DNA of 20,225 nucleotides from the NCBI GenBank assembly GCA_035319765.1, contig DATHCB010000014.1, positions 1 through 20,225 on the forward strand, read 5' to 3'. This document shows positions 14,883 through 20,225 of this stretch, piece after piece; position 1 is the stretch's first letter, and each line of letters starts with the position of its first letter. Source of the DNA: DATHCB01 sp035319765. Its GTDB lineage: Archaea > Thermoproteota > Bathyarchaeia > Bathyarchaeales > SOJC01. The position numbers and the translations under genes are program-made. The notes beneath the pieces were generated by a model. That model searched no databases, had not been told where the DNA came from, and saw nothing but the letters and a program-made list of their open reading frames with translations.

Positions 14883-16196
14883 TTAGAAATGGAGGTTTAA
14901 GGCAGCTTTAATGGCCAGTATCAAACTCGCAATGGTTATGGTTGATGCTATCAGCCATTTGACCCATCTTGGGGTGTTATCTAACCATATTTCTATTATG
15001 TTCTTATTTGCAATTTCAGGGTTGCTATTTTTCAAGGCCTTACGAATTGGGCTTCTTAGGTAAACAAATTCTGTTGGCAAGTCTTTTTCCAAGTATCTCA
15101 GATTACCCTTTTCGAATACTTTGCTTCTAATTTCTTCTGCAAGAATAGACAACTCGTATTCTCTGTGAGTTGAAACATGGATCCCTTGATAGGTGCATAA
15201 ATCTAGCAGCAAAGCCCAATCGCCAGAAGAAAGAGTCGTCGAGTAAGCTGGGTCTGGAATATTCTGCAAAATAAACTCAAAACCCTTCGAAATACATGTC
15301 TTGTACTTCTCGTGGTTTGAGCGAGATAAAGCATTTGCGATCCAGATTGTTGCGCGCAAGTCTGATTTGTTCTTAGCGTTCGGAAAATGGGGCCATCCGC
15401 CGTCTAGTATATTTTGCAATTTAGATAGTCGATCTAAATTCTCATCGTAAAGCGTGGTATCGTATTTTTTAATGTTGCTGAAAAAAGTCAGAACTTCAGC
15501 AGTGTCAATATAGCTTGAAATGCCATCAATATCGATCGAAAACCAATTTCCTCCGTTTTCTTGATTTCGAGTTTTTAACCACTTCATGCCACTGATAATT
15601 GCTTGATCCAGTTTTTCCGAGTATTCTTTTGAAAGGATTTTGGAGACATCAAGATCCTTGATTGAAGTCAGCAGTTGCATGACGTAAAGAGTCGAAGCGC
15701 TGTCAGATTCTTCTTTTGGTAATCCCCAGCCTCCGTCGCTTTCCTTGCTGTCTATAATAAATTCTATACTATTGGACATTGCTTTAGCGATCCTCTCAAA
15801 TTCTGATTTTTCCATAGAAACCATAAAAGTCAAAAGTGCTGTGGCCGTGTGCCTGCTGTTTGACAAAATGCATGTTTTGGTTCCATGATATGCGCTAATG
15901 ATTTCGCCATACGCTCCAAATCCCCCTTTCTTGTCTTCATGTTGCTTTATGCAGGTCAAGCATTTTTTAACGGCGCTATTTTCGCGATTAAGAGTATACT
16001 TTATGATCGCTTCGCTTGCTTGATAGCCGAGAGTAATACTTTGAACTGTTTTCGTTTTTTCAAGGTACCGATTTTCAGCTTCACTAGCGTATGGCTTTTC
16101 ATCATTAATTGATATAGACTTCCCCCAGAGCCCGTTTTCATGCTGGTCAACTAGCAGAAATACGTAAGCTCCTTCAGAAAGCTCCTTCAATCGCAT
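14883..16196 (-). CDS. Tail-anchored prenyltransferase/squalene-cyclase-like alpha-toroid protein
   Basis: 437 aa. The first 390 residues carry repeats of the alpha/alpha-barrel prenyltransferase and squalene-hopene cyclase superfamily, each with a Gly-Gly-aromatic turn: QHENGLWG (18-25), KKGGFGAYGE (89-98), DGGWGLP (154-160), ENGGNWFS (213-220) and DGGWPHFP (265-272), each followed by a helix rich in A/L/T. No DxDD motif of type II cyclases is visible, so cyclase activity is not supported; relatives bind lipids or peptides or form non-catalytic barrels. A hydrophobic helix at about 411-433 (VKWLIASTITIASLILAI) anchors the C-terminus. It is the first gene of the minus-strand run with the dehydrogenase-like and aminotransferase genes. 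TATA and a palindrome lie directly upstream; the message looks leaderless. Confidence 0.8.
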   Translation of the reverse strand: MRLKELSEGAYVFLLVDQHENGLWGKSISINDEKPYASEAENRYLEKTKTVQSITLGYQASEAIIKYTLNRENSAVKKCLTCIKQHEDKKGGFGAYGEIISAYHGTKTCILSNSRHTATALLTFMVSMEKSEFERIAKAMSNSIEFIIDSKESDGGWGLPKEESDSASTLYVMQLLTSIKDLDVSKILSKEYSEKLDQAIISGMKWLKTRNQENGGNWFSIDIDGISSYIDTAEVLTFFSNIKKYDTTLYDENLDRLSKLQNILDGGWPHFPNAKNKSDLRATIWIANALSRSNHEKYKTCISKGFEFILQNIPDPAYSTTLSSGDWALLLDLCTYQGIHVSTHREYELSILAEEIRSKVFEKGNLRYLEKDLPTEFVYLRSPIRKALKNSNPEIANKNIIEIWLDNTPRWVKWLIASTITIASLILAIKAALNLHF

Positions 16197-16216
16197 GTTT
16201 GATTAATGGTGGATTA

Positions 16217-16250
16217 TGTCTATATATATAGTTAGTCAACTCATGTTGAC
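16217..16250 (-). promoter_or_regulatory. TATA box and adjoining palindrome of the alpha-toroid gene
   Basis: A TATATATATA box (16219-16231) is centred about 28 bp before ATG 16196, so the transcript should start at or next to the start codon. Directly upstream lies the perfect palindrome GTCAAC-TCAT-GTTGAC (16235-16250), a candidate operator at the BRE position. Confidence 0.55.
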
Positions 16251-16300
16251 GTTCAAGACGCTTAACCCTATATCTTCAATTTCGCGAAACAGAAATCAAG

Positions 16301-16310
16301 GCTTATAAAC
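16301..16310 (+). promoter_or_regulatory. TATA box of the membrane protein gene at 16333
   Basis: GCTTATAAAC is centred about 27 bp before ATG 16333, indicating a leaderless message. It is divergent from the alpha-toroid promoter; the two share a 136-bp gap. Confidence 0.6.
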
Positions 16311-16332
16311 GTGCAAAACTGATAAGCGGGAT

Positions 16333-16890
16333 ATGCGCCGCTTTCGCTCAGGTGTGAAATCTAATCGGTATCTAATCTATCTACTCTTAGCAGCGGTTCT
16401 GATCATCGCAGCCTTTGTTCTTGCGACAATATTGATCATTAACGTAACTCAAGCGACGTTAGTGTCGGGCGGTGTCCTCGCTATCACGCTAGCCGTTTTG
16501 GCTTATGAATTGTATCTCGAAAATCGAGAGTCAAAGATTTTGGCCTATGAGAGATTGCGCAGTGATTTCATGAGAGCCTCGTTGGCGATTGTCAATCATC
16601 CTCAGGTTTATGATTTTCTTTACCATGCTAACCCAAATAACGGCAATGACAAGAATTACGACCTGCATAGGAAAATGACCATCCTATATTTGGATACGCT
16701 TCTAGGCTTGTTTGAGAGGGCTTGGAAAAACCTGAGGATCAAAAAAATGGAAGAAGAATGGAATTGCTGGCGTAATTGGTTGAAGCTGTTGTCTTGCTCT
16801 GAAGGTTTCGACGAAGTTCGCACAGAAGGAATTTACGATAAGGGTTTCGTAGACGAGATCAAAAGAATTAAGGAAGATCGAGTTTGTTAG
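16333..16890 (+). CDS. Small membrane protein, DUF4760-like
   Basis: 185 aa. Two transmembrane helices lie at about 13-36 and 42-62, followed by a cytoplasmic helical domain with the string LYLDTLLGLFERAWK and W-N-C-W-x-x-W near residues 115-150. This two-part layout (N-terminal membrane helices, helical tail ending in a Trp-rich segment) resembles DUF4760-type archaeal proteins, and the protein at 17427 has the same plan. Function is not known; similar small membrane proteins often occur in mobile elements. It ends in TAG. It is in the right part of the element, divergent from the alpha-toroid gene. Confidence 0.7.
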   Translation: MRRFRSGVKSNRYLIYLLLAAVLIIAAFVLATILIINVTQATLVSGGVLAITLAVLAYELYLENRESKILAYERLRSDFMRASLAIVNHPQVYDFLYHANPNNGNDKNYDLHRKMTILYLDTLLGLFERAWKNLRIKKMEEEWNCWRNWLKLLSCSEGFDEVRTEGIYDKGFVDEIKRIKEDRVC

Positions 16891-17426
16891 CTTCAAAGCA
16901 ACTCAAGAAATGAACAAGGCATCAAACCCGTAGCGCCATCCTGAGGGGTAAGTTTTTGTTCATTTTTGGCCCCTCGATCCCACTTACTAAAAATCCTGAC
17001 CTCATTCTATTCTAGTGGTATCCATCCGTCTAGAGTTCCGTCCGTCGTGTTCATCCGTCATCGTGGTAGCAATCGTGGTCTTTGGTCGCAGCTGTTCCCG
17101 TGCATCCGTCCTCCCATTTGGTTAGTTGGGAGTAAGGTTTACCCTTTTTTGAATGAAAAAACGACAACTGGGATTGCGTTTTGGGTGAGCGCCCCGCGAT
17201 CAGCTGCGATAAACGACGACCAATGACGGACTGTCGGAGGGAGAAAGAAAGGTAACCAGCGTATACTGGATTCAACATATAGCTATTGGGTATCGGGGCA
17301 AAGGTAGGATATACTAATTACCATACTAACTATTATCTGAATCGAGTATACGCTGAGAGATAGTATCGAAATCGAGTGCTCAGCACATGACGGTATATTA
17401 TATAACAAACTTCACCTTACTCCGTT
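16891..17426. other. Repeat-bearing non-coding stretch
   Basis: This 536-bp stretch has no convincing gene. It holds three copies of CATCCGTC (17023-17030, 17052-17059, 17103-17110) in a CCGTC-rich segment, and an 11-bp inverted repeat (CAGCGTATACT at 17257-17267; reverse complement at 17345-17355). An 86-codon plus-strand frame (16966-17226) and a 75-codon minus-strand frame (17051-17278) exist but show no family resemblance or coding bias and look fortuitous. A TATA-like ATATTATATAA (17394-17404) precedes the next gene. Confidence 0.5.
17257..17355. repeat. 11-bp inverted repeat containing GTATAC
   Basis: CAGCGTATACT (17257-17267) and AGTATACGCTG (17345-17355) are perfect reverse complements 77 bp apart, upstream of the DUF4760-like gene at 17427. 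They may be operators of that gene or the ends of a small decayed insertion (not resolved). Confidence 0.45.
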
Positions 17427-17900
17427 TTGGGCGATGACAGTTTGGATATAGCTTCTATTTCGGCATTGGTAGCAGCTATCGGTGTGATAACAGGTGTTTT
17501 GTTCGCCATCGTGGAGATAAGACATCTATCGAGAACTAGACAAACCGAGATCATTCTAAGGTCTTACTATCTGTATGGAAGCAAGGAATTTCAAGAAGCC
17601 TGGGCCAAAGTCATGACTGGCAAAAGTGACGATTTTAATGATTATAACCGTTCTCGTTCCGCTGCTATCCAAGTTGGAATGCTCTTTGAGAGTGTTGGCA
17701 TTCTGGTCTATAGAAAGGTGGTGAATATCGATTTGGCTTATGATCTCTTCAGCGACCTAGTCAAGATCGCATGGGGGAAACTCAAGGAATTCGTCGACGT
17801 CGCTAGAAAACAGACTGACGATCCGGAGATATTCCGCTGGTTCGAGTATATTTATGGCGAAGTGCAAAAGAAAGAGCAAAAACTCAGGGCAGGGCAGTGA
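17427..17900 (+). CDS. DUF4760-like small membrane protein
   Basis: 157 aa from TTG 17427; no in-frame ATG exists near the N-terminus and a TATA-like element lies about 28 bp upstream, so a leaderless TTG start is likely. One transmembrane helix (about 11-30, ALVAAIGVITGVLFAIVEI) is followed by RHLSRTRQTEIILR and a helical domain with YGSKEFQEAWAKVM and FESVGILVYRKVVN, which I associate with DUF4760. The family is common in archaea; its role is unknown. The gene is the last one inside the element, about 320 bp before attR. Ends in TGA. Confidence 0.75.
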   Translation: MGDDSLDIASISALVAAIGVITGVLFAIVEIRHLSRTRQTEIILRSYYLYGSKEFQEAWAKVMTGKSDDFNDYNRSRSAAIQVGMLFESVGILVYRKVVNIDLAYDLFSDLVKIAWGKLKEFVDVARKQTDDPEIFRWFEYIYGEVQKKEQKLRAGQ

Positions 17901-18217
17901 TATTATTCGCCACAAGCCCTTTTTCTCTTGCCATCGTAGAGTTGGATTACTATTAGCGCGCGATTAAATGGAGACTTCAAGCGTGTATCTCGGCGTAATT
18001 CTTGTTTTTCATTAAACAATTCCTTCGAACCATTCGCTAATAAGTTATTTTTGCGCGCGATGCCTCAACCCCCATACCCAAAAGGGTTTTGAGGTCGGGC
18101 AGACCTGCTGCTTGAGGTTTCTTACTGGTAAAGTCGGTAGGGGTCCCACCGCCATGTCAGCGCGCGAAAAATAGAAAAAAGGGGAATTTGCGGGAGTTTT
18201 CGCAGCTTGGATGCGGA
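17901..18217. other. Non-coding right end of the element with hairpins and GCGCGCG words
   Basis: Together with attR and the aRF1 promoter region this makes a gene-free stretch of 505 bp. It holds GCGCGCG at about 17956, 18053 and 18159 (a fourth at about 18317 lies outside attR). A bulged hairpin of 9 bp is at 18063-18094 (CCTC-AACCC with GGGTT-TT-GAGG), and an overlapping GGTC/GACC hairpin is at 18093-18105. It could be the 3' part of a structured RNA, but I cannot assign one. The 62-codon minus-strand frame here is not convincing. Confidence 0.45.
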
Positions 18218-18244
18218 GTTCAAATCCCACCACGCACGTTTACG
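18218..18244 (+). repeat. attR: right direct repeat of the integrated element
   Basis: 25 of 27 bases match tRNA-Arg positions 2974-2994 plus the 6 nt that follow. The two differences (C to A at 18232 and 18236) would break acceptor pairing, so this copy is a tRNA 3'-end relic and not a tRNA gene; no 5' half precedes it. It sets the element's right boundary, 160 bp before the aRF1 gene. Confidence 0.75.
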
Positions 18245-18369
18245 CTGAAGCTGGGGTTTCGCATTGACAACTCGTTTAGACCTCTAGAAATTCTGTGAAA
18301 ACTTGATGAAAGAAAGCGCGCGCAGCATTCGTTAACACATGCTAAGAAACGCAAGGTTTTGAAGAAACC

Positions 18370-18379
18370 AATAAATTAT
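18370..18379 (+). promoter_or_regulatory. TATA-like box of the release factor gene
   Basis: AATAAATTAT, centred about 31 bp before ATG 18406, in an A/T-rich patch outside attR. No Shine-Dalgarno sequence precedes the ATG. Confidence 0.4.
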
Positions 18380-18405
18380 GCTCTATTGCAGAATCCAATT
18401 CTGAG

Positions 18406-19692
18406 ATGCGGAAGGTGGTTACCGAAAGAGTAGTGCGTTCTTACGCCTGTCATATAGCAACGACTGATTCTGTTAAAGAGCACAAACTGAAGAAGCGCAT
18501 AGCCTGGCTAGCCACCAAAGAAGCAAAGGGGATGGAGTTCATCTCGCTCTACATTCCTCACGCGACATTACCATATGAGGTCGTCGAAACGCTGAAGAAA
18601 GAGCCTGATCCTGCAGAAATAAAGCAGGGACGCGTTAAGGATCGCCTCCAAGAAGTCCGCAAGAACGTAATTCAGCTTCTGAAGCTTAAGAAGGAAATCC
18701 CAGAGAACGGGTTGGCGGTATTCGCAGGAACCTTCGCTGACGATTCAGGAAACGAAGTTTTGAACGCTGAAGAGATCATCCCGCCAGAACCCATTACTAG
18801 CGCTCTTTACGAGGTTGACGACCACTTCCATCTAGAGCCTCTAAGAGAAATGCTTAGAAAACAGAAAATTGTGGGGCTTATCGCTATAGATTCCAAGGAA
18901 GCTGGATTTGGGATACTCAATGGTGAAAGCCTTGAATTAATCGAGAATCTCACCTCGGGAATTCCAGGCAAGTCCGGCAAAGGCGGACAGAGCCAGAGAC
19001 GATACGAAAGAGAACGCAACATGGAGCTAACATACTTTTTCCAAAGAGTTGCAGAGCATGCGGCAAAGGCATTTCTCCAAGACCACAGAGTGACGGCTTT
19101 GATAGTTGGAGGGCCAGGTCCGACGAAGGACGATTTCCTGAAGAATGGTCACTTAAACTATATGCTGAAGAATGTGCTTCTCAGCGTGGTTGATACGCAA
19201 TCGGCTGGCAAGAAAGGGGTGAGAGAGATAGTCGACAAGTCATCTGAGGCGCTGGAGAATATGTGTGGACCCGAGGAGCGGAGGATCGTGCAAAGACTTC
19301 TAGCGGAATTGACAAAGCAAGATGGCTTGGCTGTTACCGGCCTAAATCCAGTTTTGGATGCACTTAAAAATGGAGAAGCGGACGCTGCACTTGTGACAGA
19401 TACCACGGATTTGATTGAAGCTGTAGCAACATGCAAAAAATGCGGACTATCAAAGGCAAAGATAACGGATAGGAGGAACGTTCAATCTATGCAAGAAATG
19501 ATTTCACGCCCTTGCGAGAAGTGCAATTCAATTGAATATGAGGTCGAAGAGAAAGACATAGTAGATGTCTTAGAAGATGCGGCTTCACAGACAGACGTAA
19601 GAGTCGAGGTAATATCCACAACTTCAGAAGAAAAAACAAAGCTCACAGCTTTAGGAGGCTTTGCAGCCCTCTTGAGATACAGAACCAGCTGA
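18406..19692 (+). CDS. prf1: aRF1-family peptide chain release factor with altered stop-codon recognition motifs
   Basis: 428 aa, full length for aRF1, with all three domains. Domain 2 has the catalytic GGQ (193-195 in GKGGQSQRR) that triggers peptide release, followed by MELTYFFQRVAEH. Domain 3 has the GPGPTKDDF strand and the zinc-type minidomain CKKC/CEKC near 355-395, ending in the usual GGFAALLRY. Domain 1, which reads the stop codon, is unusual. The G-T-x element is GME (42-44), the NIKS loop is replaced by EIKQGRVKD (71-79), and the YxCxxxF element is YEVDDHF (135-141; Cys to Val). So the release domain is intact but all three decoding motifs are changed. It may be a paralogue with a special or rescue role, or the only aRF1 of a lineage with changed decoding. 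It lies outside attR, so it is chromosomal. Ends in TGA. Confidence 0.9.
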   Translation: MRKVVTERVVRSYACHIATTDSVKEHKLKKRIAWLATKEAKGMEFISLYIPHATLPYEVVETLKKEPDPAEIKQGRVKDRLQEVRKNVIQLLKLKKEIPENGLAVFAGTFADDSGNEVLNAEEIIPPEPITSALYEVDDHFHLEPLREMLRKQKIVGLIAIDSKEAGFGILNGESLELIENLTSGIPGKSGKGGQSQRRYERERNMELTYFFQRVAEHAAKAFLQDHRVTALIVGGPGPTKDDFLKNGHLNYMLKNVLLSVVDTQSAGKKGVREIVDKSSEALENMCGPEERRIVQRLLAELTKQDGLAVTGLNPVLDALKNGEADAALVTDTTDLIEAVATCKKCGLSKAKITDRRNVQSMQEMISRPCEKCNSIEYEVEEKDIVDVLEDAASQTDVRVEVISTTSEEKTKLTALGGFAALLRYRTS

Positions 19693-19707
19693 GGCATACA
19701 GCTTATC

Positions 19708-19713
19708 TTTTTT
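19708..19713 (+). terminator. Oligo-T stop after the release factor gene
   Basis: Six T 16 bp past the TGA, the only T-run of that length before the following intergenic region. Confidence 0.45.
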
Positions 19714-19811
19714 GCATAGGCGCATTTGGACAGGCGCACGGAGGCACTAGCGCGCGCTATGCTAATACTCTAGTTAATCAAAAAATTGTTGACAAGATAA
19801 CCCTGCGAATA

Positions 19812-19994
19812 TATCGGTAAGCTATTTGAACTTTCAGCGTTACCGACATATCGGTTAGTCGACAATTAGTCCGACTTACCAAAACGCAACGTGTGCTTTC
19901 CCTTGGCAGTGAAGGTTTAATGTAATGTTCCCTTTTATGGGTAACTAGATTAAATTTTTGTAGGGCTGAATCGCGTGGGCCGATGTATCGGTAA
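19812..19994. repeat. TATCGGTAA-type repeats in a 400-bp intergenic region
   Basis: TATCGGTAA is at 19812-19820 and 19986-19994, with TATCGGTTA at 19849-19857. Inverted partners lie beside them (TTACCGA at 19840-19846; CCGAT within CCGATGTATCGG at 19980-19991), so two of the sites are palindromic. The gap 19693-20090 has no gene. The sites precede the partial winged-helix gene and look like binding sites for a dimeric protein. Confidence 0.5.
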
Positions 19995-20034
19995 CTCTGA
20001 TGGTACTGTATTGAATTTGTGAGGCAAGTTTTTT

Positions 20035-20085
20035 TATAGTCAATATACTATAATGTTATCTTGCGAAGACTATAATGAAGAGGTG
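20035..20085 (+). promoter_or_regulatory. Promoter/operator and ribosome site of the partial winged-helix gene
   Basis: TATAGT-CAATAT-ACTATA (20035-20052) is an inverted repeat overlapping TATA-like sequence. ACTATAATG occurs at 20047-20055 and again at 20069-20077, 22 bp apart (two helical turns). GAGGTG (20080-20085) lies 5 nt before ATG 20091. The overlap of repeats with the core promoter suggests repression, perhaps by the gene's own product (inference). Confidence 0.5.
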
Positions 20086-20090
20086 CTTCG

Positions 20091-20225
20091 ATGCAACTGG
20101 ACACAACAACAATGCGAATTCTAAATGTCCTCTCAGCAGATTTAGGCAGACCATTCTCCATAAATCAACTGACCCAGAAGATCAAGGAGACCTACGGCAC
20201 GGCCTATTATGCGAACATCTACAAC
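20091..20225 (+). CDS. N-terminal winged-helix domain of a protein cut by the window end
   Basis: 45 codons are visible. The sequence TTTMRILNVLSADLGRPFSI followed by NQLTQKIKETYGTAYYANIYN has the helix-helix-turn-helix pattern of an archaeal winged-helix domain (LNVLS helix, FSINQLTQKI helix, YYANIYN recognition helix). In archaea such a start often leads into a nucleotidyltransferase of the MNT type, but nothing beyond the window end can be claimed. A good ribosome site (GAGGTG) precedes ATG 20091. Confidence 0.65.
   Translation, partial: MQLDTTTMRILNVLSADLGRPFSINQLTQKIKETYGTAYYANIYN

Noticed and set aside
14883..16196. Functional squalene-hopene or terpene cyclase
   Set aside because: The Gly-Gly-aromatic repeats fit the fold, but I see no DxDD motif and the protein is shorter than true cyclases, so only the fold is claimed.
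16966..17226. 86-codon plus-strand frame
   Set aside because: Composition is driven by the CCGTC repeats and no domain or ribosome site is visible.
17051..17278. Minus-strand frame starting MLNPVYAGYL, reminiscent of serine recombinases
   Set aside because: Only a few residues resemble the NPVYAG motif; nothing after it matches, and the stretch is short and repeat-rich. Probably chance.
18045..18233. 62-codon minus-strand frame across the hairpins and attR
   Set aside because: No start context, no family resemblance, and it runs through the tRNA-derived repeat; non-coding is more likely.
18211..18238. A second, degenerate tRNA gene at the right boundary
   Set aside because: Only the T-loop and 3' acceptor part are present, the T stem and acceptor do not pair, and no 5' half precedes. 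It is an att repeat, not a tRNA.
1..20225. CRISPR array or insertion-sequence transposase
   Set aside because: No regularly spaced repeats with unique spacers and no DDE/HUH transposase were seen; the repeats found are short and irregular.

Overview
This window comes from an archaeon. It carries an Alba chromatin protein, an aRF1-type class-1 release factor, a tRNA-Leu with an apparent D-loop intron, TATA boxes about 26-30 bp upstream of start codons (giving many leaderless or nearly leaderless messages), and oligo-T stops. Gene content (PKD/cohesin-like surface protein with a winged helix, DUF4760-like membrane proteins, AF1577-like radical SAM enzyme) suggests the TACK side of the archaea, perhaps a Bathyarchaeia-like lineage. 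That placement is inference.

Left chromosomal flank (1-2994): the 3' part of a polytopic membrane protein gene, tRNA-Leu(UAA), a membrane-anchored winged-helix/PKD/cohesin-like protein, a regulatory gap with two identical 13-bp palindromes, alba, and tRNA-Arg(CCU).

Integrated element (about 2974/2995 to 18244, about 15.2 kb): the 3' end of tRNA-Arg plus 6 nt (2974-3000) recurs as a 25/27 direct repeat at 18218-18244, as expected for attL/attR. A tyrosine-recombinase catalytic domain lies 42 bp inside attL and has lost its N-terminal part. Next comes a decayed block (3.7-7.1 kb): an unrecognised protein with an unclear start, a P-loop ATPase whose Walker A and Walker B halves are separated by an in-frame TAG, and a truncated Nmad3-like nucleotide-modification protein. 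The middle (7.06-16.2 kb) is an apparently intact metabolic island: SPASM-like radical SAM enzyme and Fe-ADH-like dehydrogenase (minus strand); a tail-anchored protein of unknown function and an HDAC-superfamily deacetylase (plus strand); and a minus-strand run of a tail-anchored prenyltransferase/squalene-cyclase-like alpha-toroid protein, a D-2-hydroxyacid-dehydrogenase-like protein and a PLP aminotransferase. The two dehydrogenases have each lost key catalytic or metal-binding residues. The right part holds two small DUF4760-like membrane proteins and about 1 kb of repeat-rich non-coding DNA.

Right chromosomal flank (18245-20225): an aRF1-family gene whose GGQ motif is intact but whose three stop-codon-decoding motifs are all altered, a non-coding region with TATCGGTAA-type repeats, and the start of a winged-helix protein that runs off the window.

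Best leads: the divergent release factor beside an element whose ATPase is split by a stop codon; the uncharacterised island of modifying enzymes; the D-loop tRNA intron; and several palindromes at archaeal promoters.
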